Assembly: GCA_017590115.1 (NCBI GenBank)
Contig: JAGGNK010008892.1
Location: 2,363,383 to 2,427,382 of the forward strand
Direction of reading: 5' to 3'
Source of the DNA: Montifringilla adamsi
Taxonomy: Eukaryota > Chordata > Aves > Passeriformes > Passeridae
Length of the DNA stretch: 64,000 nt
Of this stretch, positions 11,260-24,200 are shown one piece after another. The notes below the pieces were generated by a model. That model was given only the letters and a program-made list of their open reading frames with translations, was not told where the DNA came from and did no database searches. Position numbers and translations under genes: made by a program. The first letter of the stretch is position 1; each line of letters opens with the position of its first letter.

Positions 11260-13269
11260 CTGTGGAACAGGAGAAAGAGCAAGAAACAGGACCTCATACA
11301 GCAGTTTTCCAAGCACAGGGCCAGGGATTTTTTTTCTCCCAGATTTCCATGGCATCCCTGCTCCGCTGCAAAAATGATTTCACCAGGGAATGACCCAGGC
11401 AGAAACCTCCAAGCACTCCAAAACCTGTGAGCAGACTGTCAGATGTCACACGACAGCAGCAATGCCCTGGGCATCACCACACCTCCCACCTACCAGCCAG
11501 GCATTCATTGTGCCCAGAGTACATTTCACCTGCTTTGGGCCCAGCAGTGCCTGGCAGCACAAACTTCCCACATCACCAGCTGCATCTGCACCAGAGGCAT
11601 TTGGGGAAGCTGCCCTCTGGGCTTGTGGACTCTGCTATGAGGGCAGGGAGCACCCGGCAGAGCCCTCCGCCACGTACACCTGGGCAAAGGGTGGGTTGGG
11701 GTGCTCCTGGGTGTTGGCAGAGCACAGAGGAGCAGCTGCACCCCTGCTGAAGGTATTCACGGCACACAGCCAGCTAGGCCATGGGTGCTGCCGGCTTCTG
11801 CCAGCCCCAGCAGCCGCCAGCTGAGCCCCCAGGGCACGGGGAGGGGTGGCAGCACCTGGGGCTGGGCCAGCACAAACGGGCTGGTGGAGGAGGGCACAGC
11901 GAGAGTAAAAGTGCAATGTGACCTGCTGTGAGCAGGATACATAGAGATGTTCAGGCTAAATCAACATGGGGTTCCTAAGTGCTTGGCAAAACACTGAATA
12001 AAAGAAATGAGGATGGGGATTATCAGGGAAGAGAAAAAATACTGAGCCAGCAGCCCCCGGCTTAAAATTGTCATGCTGGCTCCAAGCAGGGACTCACCCC
12101 CTCCGCTCATTCCGCGCTTGCACAGTTTAGAAAAGAAGGTGTAAAACATTGTATCCTGGGCAATTACACAGTAACCCTCCCTGTAGGATGTTTCTTCCTT
12201 AGCCACATTAATTAGCAGCAGCTTTGCACCACTAAATTAGGACAGCTCTTGTCTTTTCCGGATGCCTTTAAAGTCTGAGAGTCTTTTGCTATGCCCACAA
12301 ATGCCTGATCATTTTCAACACCATCCTTCTCCTGTCCCTGTAACTGCTCCGTGCCAAGTCATCAAGGCAGTGTAGAAAATGGGTTTCTTCTCAGGGGTTT
12401 TTAGCAGGTTGCCTTTCTTCAAACACCCTGAATTCCAGGCAGGTGCCTGGGAGAGCTCTACCTTTTGCAGAGCAATAGTCCTGACAAACCAAGTATTTTC
12501 TGGGTTATCTGACACCACATGTTGATCTGTGTTTCATTTTCCTAAGAGTCTGCTGTAGGGTCTTTCAAGCTGCTCAGTTTATCCACAGCCAGCACAAGGC
12601 TGGGGTGCCAGCAGCTCCCAACATCCTGCCTTGCCCTTGTGTTACAAGCTTCAGCACTGCCTGCAGCTGTCTCTCAGCCTGCCATCTGCACCCAACAACA
12701 TTGTGACTTTGCAAATGTGACAGCAAACACATTGCAGTCATAGATTCCATCCAACCTTAATCCTTTCCTCAATGGTGTGGTCCTGTAACCTCACTGGTTT
12801 TTCTACAGAACCACCTTCTTTTGACACTTGCTCAAACAGCAAGGTCAGGAGCTTACCAGCCCTCTGGAACCTGGGTGATACACCCCTTTTAAGCAGATCA
12901 ACTCAGAGCTGGCTAGGTCACCTCCACCTGCTAAAGGTTTCCAGCACCACCGTCTTTCTTCTGGAGATTTGGAGGGAGGGAGCAGAGCCTCCCGTCCCAG
13001 GCCATGGCAGCCCGCTGCGGGTGGCCTTGGCTCCTCTCACAGCATCCCCGGCTCCGCAGGACCAGGAGATGCTGCCCTAAGCAAACTCCTCCTGCTGATG
13101 CAGCTCTTTCCCCGCGAAGTTAACAGGTGCGTGCTGTGGTGCCCAGTCTTGCTGGCAGCTTTCACTAGTGCCACCCTCCAGAACACTAAAAAGCAGCCGA
13201 GTCTCTTCCTACCTGAAGAAAAAGACAGGAACGAGCCGAAGATGCCCAGAAGACGAGGGCAGTGTTCCT
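11260..13269. other. PROX2 5' region, no coding exon recognised
   Basis: This lies upstream of PROX2 on its strand and should contain the first intron. A pyrimidine-rich acceptor (CTCCTGTTCCACAG) ends at 11260. I see no coding segment and no clear transposon. Short ORFs at 11390-11931 overlap on both strands and lack recognisable domains. Confidence 0.5.
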
Positions 13270-13640
13270 TCTCCAGAACTGAGCCACCCCTCACGGGCTC
13301 CCTGGGCGCTCCTCGGTGGCACAGCCGTGCAGGGAGCAGCGTGCTGTCCGAGCACTCTGTGCCGTGCCGAGCCGAGCCGAGCCGAGCCGAGCCCCGGGAG
13401 CGCGGTGCCGCCGTGCCGGTCCTCCCGCCGCGCTCAGGCCTTTAAAGAGGGAGTGGGGAGGCCCGAGGCAGCCAACCAGCTGGGAACGACTCCTGAATAT
13501 GCAGATGGACACCCAGCGGGTCAGGCCCAGCAGCAGCGTCCGGCCACCTTCCGTGCCGCCTGCCGCCCGCGGAGGCCCTGCCGCCACACAGGCCAGGGCC
13601 GCCAGGTGCCTGGCTGCCCCGGTGGGCAGCGGCCCAGAGG
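13270..13640. promoter_or_regulatory. GC-rich block, candidate PROX2 promoter region
   Basis: GC and CpG content rises sharply relative to the flanks. It includes five tandem GCCGA pentamers at 13366-13390 and a TTTAAAG string at 13441-13447 readable as a TATA-like box on either strand. It lies about 2.2 kb upstream of the PROX2 acceptor on the minus strand. Assignment to PROX2 is inference from position only; it could be an unrelated CpG island. Confidence 0.35.
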
Positions 13641-14870
13641 AGCAATTTCCCCCTGGAATTTGGCCGGAAGCCCCGTTCAGGACCCAGGATGTGAAATGTT
13701 GGCAAATACACCAGGCTGGCAAGCAGTGCCACAGCAAGGAAGGAGCTGGCCCAGATCCCATCAGCTACCCATCTTCCATGGGAAGTGGCCAGGCATTTCT
13801 CACATCCCACACCATGGGGACACGGAGGCAATTTAGCTGTCCTGGAGATCTGCAGCATAGGACGTGGCCAAGAAATGGGGCAACACAGGAAAAGCAGCAG
13901 CGGAGAGTCCCTGGCTTGTCACAGGGTGCTTTACAGACAGCATCAGCAGAGCTGGTGTCATTCCCAGCAGAGCACATCCTGAGCCCAGCCCCAGGACAAA
14001 TCCACCTGCCCCAGCAGCACACGTGGTGCTCAGACACTTCTCCTCATGCAGGAGCTGTGGGTGCGTGGGCAAAGCCTGGCCATGCATGCCCTCCTGGGGC
14101 TTCACTGCTTTGCTTCTGCACGCTAACTGAGCACGGCAATGCCTGGTGTGTTCACTGGGTAGGCAGGAGGCTCTGGCTAAAGGCAGCTGACATCAGGTGG
14201 TCAATATTGTTCAAGGATATTAGCCTTCGAAAGACAGATCACAGAGAAGTCCCTGGCACAGAGCCTTTCTGGCTCAGTTACCTTTTATTGGAGCAGCCAG
14301 CTCATCCTCAAAGCCTCAGAGACTATCCCCTGTTGATTTTTACTCAACCTCTTTCCTTTGAAAATGGTCTCCTATTTTGAAGCTTGAAGTTAACCATTCA
14401 TATATTATTAAGCAGTGGCTAAATTAAGCATATGTGCATAACCCAGACTTGGCTCCTTGAGAGATGCCTGGCTCTCAGACAGCCCTTTATAACTATCCCA
14501 GGCTGATTCTCAGAATCTGTAAATAGGTTCCTTGGTTTTAATTCCACCTGTGGTTCCCTAGCTGGAAGCAGGCAGAAAACGGAAGCTAGCTGGGGAATTC
14601 TCAAATGTTTTCAACATACAGAGCACACCTGAGGAACAGGGCTTACTTGTGGACTCGTTTTCCTGTTTGGGATGGTGGGATGACCTCATTGCCCCTTTCT
14701 AACCATGCAGCATCCCACTGGGCGATGCCTGTGGCAATGTCATCCCACAGCAGCTCAGCGCCATGGTTAGCCAAGGTGAGCACGGAAAACACGGCTACAG
14801 CTGCCCTGCAGCGACCCAGAGCTGCTTCAAAGAAGAGCGTCATGAATCAGCACTCTTCGTAATGCCTGGG
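13641..14870. other. Intergenic sequence between PROX2 and DLST
   Basis: Nothing recognisable as a gene is seen. Several frames stay open for long distances (for example 13316-14380) because stop codons are rare in this GC-rich stretch, but they overlap one another and show no family signature. Confidence 0.5.
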
Positions 14871-14871
14871 G

Positions 14872-15003
14872 TTATTTATTACACATATACATACGCCATC
14901 ACGTATAATAGCATCTATATATATAGATACGTGTTTATATAAGCATACGTAATACACAGCTATTTTATATGTATGTGATCTATAAGTAACAGAACATAGT
15001 TAT
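14872..15003. repeat. AT-rich alternating TA/CATA tract
   Basis: About 130 bp dominated by TATA, CATA and GTATA steps, with a near-palindromic core around 14912-14930. It ends about 60 bp before the DLST CpG island, so composition switches abruptly from very AT-rich to very GC-rich. Confidence 0.7.
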
Positions 15004-15059
15004 ACAGGATGTGTTCACACCTGTATCATTACACACACGGTACCACACAGCAACACCCC

Positions 15060-15235
15060 GAGAGGACCGCGGCCTGGCCCTGCGCACAGCCCGGCCCCGC
15101 CCGCCATGGTCCTGCCCCTCCTGCTCCCCCCGCTCTGCGAGCTTGGTCCGGCCCCCCGCGCTTCCGCCTCGCGCCGGGCCTGCTTCCGGTGTCCGCCCTG
15201 CGGCCCCTCCCGCCGCCGCCGCCGCCGCCGCCGCG
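15060..15235 (+). promoter_or_regulatory. DLST CpG-island promoter and 5' UTR
   Basis: A dense CpG stretch precedes the apparent DLST start and continues to about 15680. It contains GCTTCCGGTG at 15183-15192, the reverse complement of an ETS/GABP-type site, typical of promoters of nuclear genes for mitochondrial proteins. A CCG repeat (about 15211-15233) immediately precedes the putative ATG. No TATA box is seen. Confidence 0.6.
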
Positions 15236-18200
15236 ATGGTGCCGCTGTGGCGGTCCCGCTAGGTAGGGCGGCGGCTGGGCGGGCGAGGTCGGCGGCGCCA
15301 AGGGCACCGGGACGCGTCCCCTGCTGCCTGGCGCTCGGCACCGCCGCCCCGGGGACGCGGCAGGGCCGGGCACAGGAAGGGGCAGCGAGGCTGTCCCCCA
15401 GCAGGGGCCGCGGTGGGCGCGGCGTTGCCCCTTCCCAGCGGGTGCCGCTGCCCCGCTGCCGGGCCCGGCCCCGCGGGAAGGGCGGCGGCACCGGGCAGAG
15501 CTGAGCGGCGGGAAGGGCTTCCGAACGCCGCCGCTCTCGGGCTCCGCCGTCCCGCCTGTCAGTGTCTGCAGCATTTGGGGCCCTCGCTGCTGGCAGCCAC
15601 CGGCTTGCGCCGGCAGAGACCTCCCCGGCCGGGGTGCGCCCGGTGCAGGATCGGCGACAAACCGGTATGCGGTTTGTTGTTTAAATGGTGTGCTCGGCTC
15701 TCGGGGCGGTCATTGAACCGCTGCAGCGTGGGATGACAGAGCCCAATAGCTGCTTAACCCTGGAGCTGTCCTTGGCCACCTGGGTCCTGTGTCCTGCTGC
15801 ACACATATTCCATTTAAACAGCAAACATACACAGCTTCATGTGCACACACGTATATGTGCATACCTGCGGGATGAGAAAGATCTCTTTCAGTGACCAGCT
15901 GAAGCCTTCGAGCATGAGACTTGATTTTAGACACCCTGTAAATGTAGGCGAGCAAGTGTTGACAACTGATTGTAATGTAATGACACCTTTGTGTTTATAA
16001 ATGCGTGTGTATACTGCATTATGAACAACTTACAAGTAACTGTATAGTTACAGTTTGTTGTACGTATATGTAGAGAAAAACTGTTCATAATGTAGTTTAA
16101 ACAAGCTTATTAAAGTGTCATTTTAGCAATATTCAACCTTTGTCAGCTCTCAGTGGTGCTGTGCAATTATAAAGAACAGGAAGAAGTCAGATATCAAACC
16201 TTTTACAAAACTAGTCTGAAAATCAGGAGGTTTTAGGCTGAATGCTAGTTAACCTGTTAGATGTACTGGAAAAATTATAGTAGTAGTTTGATTTCCATTT
16301 GAACAGCGATAAGGGAAGTAAATTTTGATTATGATGTAATACAGGTTTTTTGGAGAGGTAGAAAGAAATTCCAGAACTTGGCAAACCTCTGATGGCAAAA
16401 GTGAGAACAGTAGACATCTACAAAATTCAGAAGTGGAGGATTGAATGGGAGAAGAGTGGAGTCGGTGAGGGTGAGAAAAGGTTGACTGGGTTTTGACTGT
16501 CTGTAAAAGAAGAAAAGGTCCTGAATTCATATCAAGTAGAAACCATGAATGTGCATCAATAGCCTGTAGCATGTAAGAGTCGGGGCAGGGGCAGGCAGAC
16601 CTTGAAGGCTATGTGAAGAAGTCCAGAGAAGAGCTAGTCTGGAAACGATAGGTTTGATCAGGAGCTGCATAAAATGCTTTGAGAATCAAATCCTGTTTAT
16701 CTGGGCAGGAGTTGTAAAAAACTTTTTCTTCCCTGTTTGATCCTCCCCTCATGCTGGAGGAGTTCTGAGCCTGTTGTCTTCTTAACAGTATCCACCACTT
16801 AGCATTGTTATCTCCATCCCATCTTGGCACAGTTATATACTCCCATGCTGTATATAATTGTTTTGATAGCCATGAAAGCCCAGCAGTGGGGTTTCCACAT
16901 GTAGCAGGGGTTTGTGCTCGTTCTTGTCGAAGAAGCAGCTGCTTTGCTCTCAAGAAGCCATGGCTGGAGAACCAATTGCTGCTTTGCCTGTTGTTGGAGC
17001 TGCACAGCACTGGCCTTCTGGTTTGCCTCTGTTGAAATGAGCTGTACTGTCAAGTTCTTCAGATTCCTTACCTGAACTGGTCCCTCACTGTTGGTATACA
17101 GGCTGTTACTTTAGCTGATGTGTTCCATCCTTTATTTCAGTGTGTAGTGACCTGCTGGAAGGTGATGGCTCCTTGAAAGGTGTGGCCTGGGACGGTGCAT
17201 GCCAGGGTCACTTTGACGTAATAACAGTTATAAAAACAATTCTGAGAAGTCATGTGAAATGAGAGGGAAATATTAATCACTTGGTACATAGTCACTGGCT
17301 AATTGGACCAAGACTTCTTTCCAGAAGTGAAGGCTGTTTTCTTGAGCTGACCCAAAGTGCTAATGCCACGTAGCAAAACTGAAATATTTCCATTGTCACT
17401 GAAAAAGCTCCAATAGAAGGCAGAGGGCAAATTTAGCCATGTGATCCGGGAAGAGGTGCAATCAGAATGATTCCTTCAGGGAAAAAAGGGAACAGGAAGC
17501 AGCCCTGTCCAGTGTCTCCTGAAGCTGCATGTTCATCTGAGGTACTGTGATTAAGAGATAGACACACAGCAGTTCTGCAGCATGTAAGCCAGAGAAATCA
17601 CAGTATATTTTATTAATGGCTTCCTCCTCACATTAAGCTCTTCTCCTACTTCCTTAACCTTAAAGGCACAGAATGATACCAATTTTTTCCTTAATTTTGC
17701 TGCAGTTGTAGAACACAGACTTGACATCACTGGTGGAAGAGAGCTGCAGATGGTTTTTCACAGCGATTTATTTTAGGATTTATTTTATTTTCTAAACTTT
17801 CCTTTTTGTTTTAACTCCACAGTAAACTGGTCCTCGGCAAATAAAATTGTCTGGTTTTGCATCAGTCTGAGGCTGTTCCTTTCTTAACAATTTATTGTCT
17901 GGCATGCTAGGAATGCCTTTAACCACTTTTTTAATAAAGAACCCAGGGAAACATTAATGGATAGGGGGGAACTCAGGTCGCTTGATACTCAATTTATGAC
18001 TGACTCCATGCTATCTGGGACACTACAGAAAGTGGGAAAAATTGATCAATACAAAGTCCTGAGGATTGTGGTGCTCTAGAGAGCTGACCCAGTGGAGTTA
18101 AGTTGGAGTTTGTCTTACTGATCCTGGCTTAGAGCTTGCTCTACACAAACCAGATCTGAATTAGCAGGGGCCAGTGCTGCACCAAGATTAGGCATTGTAG

Positions 18201-21200
18201 CGTTCAAGATGACTCTACAAAGTCTGCACAGTACTTCCTGCCTTCCCTTCCCCAGCCTGACTTGGGGCAGGGGCTCCAGCAGGCCCTGCCAGAAGCTGAT
18301 TTTGCAGGACTGTTGGTTCAGGATCATTGATCCCTGCAGTGAAGTGGCAAGCAGGGTGGCTGCATGGTGTTGGGCTGGAGCTTAGCAGCAAGTCAGACTG
18401 GCTGCCTGCATCCTTGGCACAGCTAATCATAGCCCTGTTGAATTGCCCATTGATCATTGAGTTGTCTCTGTGTTAATATCCAAAAGTCAAATTCATTTAT
18501 GAGATTGGATAATTAAACCACCAAAGGGGGGGCTTGATTCCAGGCCTGTTAATAGTTTTGATGCAAAGTGTTCATTGAATGTGTTTTTATATGCTGTGGC
18601 ACTCAGTCCTGTAGATGGTGTGCCAAGCTTAAGTACATTGTTGGTCCTTGGTCTCTGTTGTCTTGCCACACAACTCCTCAAATTATTTTGCTATTTAAGG
18701 TCAGTTATATCCCATCCTACTTGCTTTGCTGAAGCTGAAATCAGGGCTTGTATGCAAACTTCAGATGCTGAAGGTGTGAAGGAAATCTAACTTTTACCTT
18801 AGCTGCTGGATAAGGGTGCTTTGAGCTCTTGCGTTGCTGTCATTCTAAGCCAGTCAAGTGTATTTCCATCATGGCTATGGTGCTATTTTCCAATTGCTTT
18901 TAAAGAGTTCTTATCTTCTCCAATCCTGCAGGTTTGATGTGAGACAAATATGTAATAACAGTAGGGGGAAGTAATTGGAATATTTTGAAATGTGTTCTAG
19001 TTTTGAGCGCTGTTATGCTGAGCTAGGAGTGCAGTCAATGATTACACAGGTATGAAGTGAAACATCAAAGAATGTGGAATTTCTGACTAACTGACAGCAG
19101 TAGGAATTTTGCCACTGAAAGGAATTCTGGTCGTCTGGAGTTCAAAGGCTCCATAGCTTTAGAAAAAAGTTTTAAAACCCCTAGATGCTGCATTTATGAC
19201 TGTAGGAGTGAACATCATGGGGTGTTTTATCATCATATCCAGTAGCTACCCTTTACCTTCTCATTCATAGCAAATTCTATTGGAAATCTGTTCCTTCTTA
19301 AAGAGGAAAGTGTGCATGAGAAGGTCAAAACTTCTGGATCCAGAACTGGAAAATGCAAGCACCAAATTTAACATCACTGCATCATAAAGCACCCTGGGAG
19401 GAGACAAAGGATAAAGAAGGGCATAGGTGTTCTTCTCCTGCTCTAGCACACTGTGGGAAAGTGGAATGCCTGCAGACTGGAGCATGGGAATGGTGGGTCC
19501 TGTGTCTGATTCAGATGTCAGGGAAAAACCAAAGTCCTTCTGGGATGGGATTGTCTTCTTGCAGTACTGATACATCCTTTTCTCTCTGACAGGGGAACTG
19601 TACTCTGGCAAGATGCCCTCTGTCTGGTGAGTCTTACACTTTTATTTCATTTCAGGCTACTTAGAAAGAACAGAGCTGATGATGGAAACTGCTAATAGGT
19701 CTAATTGGGGTTTGTTTCTGTCAGTCATGTAGTGAAGAAGCAGTGGAATGAGCTAAGTTTCCATGGGAGTGCCTCCTTGCCTGATGTACATGCTGCTTGA
19801 TCTCTGGTGAAGATTTCACAGCAGCAGCACAGTGTATTTCAGGCATTGCACTGCTCAAAGCACATGCTGTTGCAGAGCCCTAGCTCTCTAATAAACTCCT
19901 TTGAAAATTATGGATGGATGTTAAGTGACGTGTTAGATCTAGTGTGCCTGTGAACTCTGCTTCGATTCTTAAACTGTTTTTCCTTAGAGCTCTGTTTTTT
20001 CTAGCTGTACTGTAGAAATTGTGCTGCTTTTTTAAAAAATCAAGTGGGGAAATGGTTCTTCCCTCTGGCATTGTGTAATTGAGATAATTATGTCCTCCAG
20101 TTACTATGCTAACTCTCTTTAAATCAGTCTGGAAAACTGCCCAGTGCCCTGTAAGTGACAAAGGACAGGAGTCCAGTTCATAATAAAAAATGCAGTGTCA
20201 GGGCATATGAGCAGTGTGGGAAGGGGACAGTGGGGTATCTGAAACTGAGAAGTTGTGCAAGTATTTCCCTCTTGTGAGTTTTGAAAATAATTTTCTCTGG
20301 ACAGGGAGTGGGCAGAGAAGAGGGGTGATGGTGGCTCATTATCTGCCCTACACCCTTTTTTCAGTCCTTTCTTTCCTCTTTGGCTGTCTCTGTGACTGCA
20401 AGGCTTTCTGGGGTGTCTCTTACAGGGCCGATACCTTGCTCCATCCTTTGTATGGGTGTGGATAACTCAGCAGTTCTTGTAGTTCCTCATAACTCTTTCC
20501 TGGTTTTGCTCTGAAGGGTAGCTGCTGCTTTGTTTGGCCTTTCCAAAGTTACCCTTGTTAGCTTTGTTGTCAAGCTATAACTGTTTTTCCCATCCCTGTA
20601 AATCTAGATGAAGACAAAACCACTGTTCTTGGCAAGCTCTGGCCAGGTTTGATGGCACTGAGGTGTCTCTGCATGGATATATTCCCCATTTGTTCCCAAA
20701 CTTCTTTCAGGGTGGGAAACAGTGTCCTCTGCCTTCTTTTATCTGATGAGGGTACTTGAGGGCTGGACAGCTGGATAATATAACTCCTTTCTCATTCACA
20801 GGTGTGTCTGGGAGCCAGGGACTGGCTTACCCAAACAGCAGGAAGCTTGTGTAAGTACCCACAGGAAAACTGCCATGTGAAGAGACTGGGGCTGCTCTAG
20901 CCATTATAAGATTTGAGGTCTGAGGAACAGAATATGGTTGGCTGTCATGAAATCCTTGTAGGATTGTAGGAGTATGGAGATGGCCCTAAAAAAACCTAGG
21001 TTTTGCAGGTTGGGAACTGAAAACAAGCTTTGTCTGCAGCCAGATACTGAGACAGGGAAGGGACAGGGTTGAGGAAACCAGAAATAAGTGGATTTCTACT
21101 CTTTGATTATCTGACTAGAGGTGTTGTCTGCTCTATGATGGTCTCCTAGTAGATTTTCTGCTGGGAGAAGTGAGGTCATTCCCAGAGCTGTTGTTCATAT

Positions 21201-24200
21201 GTCAGGGTTTGCACTAATGAGGTGGTCTTATAAAAATGTATTTGGGGAAATAACCATAAGAGTAGATGCATAAAAGCCTGAAATACTTTGAAATCCTTTG
21301 TTTGTACAAAGTAGTCTGTGCTAGAGGAAATGCTAAAGCACGTTTGTTTCAGTTTTCCAAATGTGATGTCAATAGATATAAAAATCATCCTTAGGAATGC
21401 TTGGGATTGCCAGCTCCCTGTGAAGAAACATGGTGGAGGAAAATAGCTGGTTTTTGGATGCATTGCCATAGGCAATTTATGGTGCTCTTCTTTTTTTTTT
21501 TTTTTTTTTTTTGGAGCAATCTAACAACTTCTGTAGAGCTGACAGTCCTAATCTGGAGGTAAAAAAATTGTTGCTGCCCAAGTCTTAGGCATTATTTGGG
21601 CTGGCCAGGTCACCCTTTGATCACTATTTCAACTATGAAGGTTCTGTTGGATTGTGTGTCTAAATGGAAGTTCCATACATATCAGTTCTCCCTGAGTTTC
21701 TGAGAGCACTGGTGATGGTAGGATGTAATGCTTCCTTTCTTACTGGATTGTTGCAGCTTGAAGAGTAAATAGGATCCTTTGGAACAAATACATCAGAACA
21801 GCCAAGCCTTTTGCATCAGTTAAGCAAGCGTAAATTCTGTACTTGAGCTTGGAGCTGGCAGCCTGCAGAGTTCTTCTGTGTTCATACTCTTCTCTCTTTC
21901 TGCAGAGTAAATAGCTCCAGTGTCTTCACTGTTCGCTACTTCAGAACCACTGCGGTACATAGTAAGTAAAAAGGCAGGAATCGGCGTGATGCTTCTTTTG
22001 CTACCTCTTGCTGTCCTGCCAACAGCTACTTTCCATCCTTGGGCAAGGCTCACTGCTGTCCTGCCTGCATGGGTGACTCAGGGTTTATATCCCCTGAGCC
22101 CTAAAGATTTTGTCTGGCATTCTTGTCACAATGTAGCTTTCAGTCAAATGTGAATTTCTCTGGTGTTTAAATGTTAATCAATGTTGAAGCGAAGAGACGG
22201 ACAGCAATTGATATCCGATGGCCTACCCCCTTTAGCGCAGTTGTGATGACAAAAATGAAGCAATACCATAAATTTTTAGCTCTGAAAGCAGTCAAGTCTG
22301 TTTATCTCTCCCACAGGGGATGACGTGGTTACGGTGAACACACCAGCCTTTGCAGAGTCAGTCACAGAAGGAGATGTCAGGTGGGAGAAAGGTAAGCAGT
22401 TGCCTCTTCCCTGAAATTCTTATCGCTGTTGCTGCTGTGTTGGACACCTTGGGGATGCATTACAGTTTCACTGACTGACATCCTGCTCTGTGCCTTTCAG
22501 TCTATGACAAATGAGGCATTTAATTGCAGCTATCCTAAGGGCTTAAGAATTGCAGTTACTGCCTCATCACCTCTCTGTCAGGGATAGTGTTGGATGAAGG
22601 GAGATGTCTAAGTTGGGATCAGACTCTTAACTGCAGTAGGTTGCTTGAGCTAGTTTTTCTTTAGAAGTTGTGGAGAAGTGGGATGAAGAAGTTATGGGTT
22701 AGTGTGGGAAACTGCTGTGGGTAAAGAGGGGAGGCCGGAGCAACCTCCCTCCTCACAGTGGTCTTCATATCTGTCATTCAGCTGTTGGAGACACAGTGGC
22801 GGAAGATGAAGTGGTGTGTGAGATTGAAACAGACAAGGTAGGAGTTTCTGGATCAAAACTTTTTCTAGTTCTGGAGCAGGTACCCTGTGTGGCTTCCCTC
22901 CTGCTAAGAGCTCCTAGAGCCTGCAGGGCCCTGACTGTGTCTCCTGCTCTCTTCATGGAGAAAAGCTTTTCTCATCTAGTATAAAACTTGCTGTGCCTTA
23001 AGTGAGAATTCTTGATAACCCTTTATCATCCATTTGATTAATCATCACTGGTGTTGTTGTTTATTGGAGCTGTAATTTTACTCCTCTTCCAATTTGAGTG
23101 CTTGGAGTTTTGAAACCTGTTTGTGCTTAAACAAAGGAGAAATCTGCAAGCCGTAGGTTGTCTTCAGATCGTTTAATTTAGGCTTTAAGTTTATCCACCC
23201 CTGAAAGGACTGTTAAGCCTTGAAGGTCTTGCTGAATTCTCTGCTGAGTTCTGTTTTCGGCTTTGCTGTCAGGAAGATGCTGGCAGTGGGTCATTTCTTG
23301 ACTCTACCCTGGAGATCAGGCTATACATTACACTGCCAGCATCTCCAAAGTTTCTAACTATTGGCACAAAACCCCGGTGGAGGGTGTGAAAACTGGTGCA
23401 AATAGTGTGAGACATAGCTGCTGGCTGTGCCAAATTACAATGTGTATCTGCATATATTGGCATCTTCTCTTGGGCACTTGGTCCCCAGCTGATGCTTGGG
23501 AGAATTTCACTGATTTTCTTTTTTTCCAGACATCAGTGCAAGTTCCAGCCCCAGCAGCTGGTGTGATTGAAGCCCTTCTGGTACCTGATGGTGGCAAAGT
23601 GGAAGGGGGGACACCTCTATTCAAACTCAGGAAAACTGGAGGTAAGTCAGGCATGTATAACTTGCATATGCCTTTGTGTTTCCACAGGTTTTTTTCCAAA
23701 GATTCATGCATTTAGAATAAAATGCTTTTTAGCATTTAGCAAAGCATTTAGAGGGATCCTGAGAGAGGTTAAATAATTCCCCCGTCTGCCTTTGTAACTG
23801 GAAGAAAATACTCCTATTCTGTTGTCCATTAGAAAAATGTCATTTTAGTCCTTCTGAGGGGGATCTTCTCTTTTGTTCCCTGTGGGGTAGACACAGCTAT
23901 AGCTATATGAGCTCCTAGCTATAACTACCTGAAAATTCCCCTAACTCCCTTCTGTGCTCTCTTCTCTGTAGTAGCCAGCCTCCTCCAATGAGGAGGTCAA
24001 GGGTGTTGATGGGTAAAACACTTTTACAGTTGCATTCTCTTGTGGTGACTTCTGTCAGCTCAGTAGTGCTGAGAGCATGAAGGCACTCTGCCTGAGGGTT
24101 TACTTTTGTTGGGTTGGCTGGACTCACAGATCTCTGCCAGTGGAAGCTGGTGCCCTTACCCTGGTTCTTCCTTGTCTTTCAGCTGCTCCTGCCAAGGCTA

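Noticed and set aside
11196..11312. Earlier ATG at 11312 as the PROX2 start
   Set aside because: The intervening sequence contains a strong pyrimidine tract and acceptor ending at 11260, so this part is probably intron.
13316..14380. 354-codon ORF on the plus strand
   Set aside because: Composition-driven open frame in GC-rich DNA with no family motif; other frames over the same bases are also open.
15106..15504. Alternative DLST start in another frame giving a basic leader
   Set aside because: At the donor near 15262 this frame is in phase 1, whereas exon 2 needs phase 0; the Arg run comes only from the CCG repeat.
17151..17190. Possible small missing DLST exon after the TTTATTTCAG acceptor
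   Set aside because: With the exon 1 frames it yields a stop or a frameshift, and the peptide does not resemble any known DLST leader.
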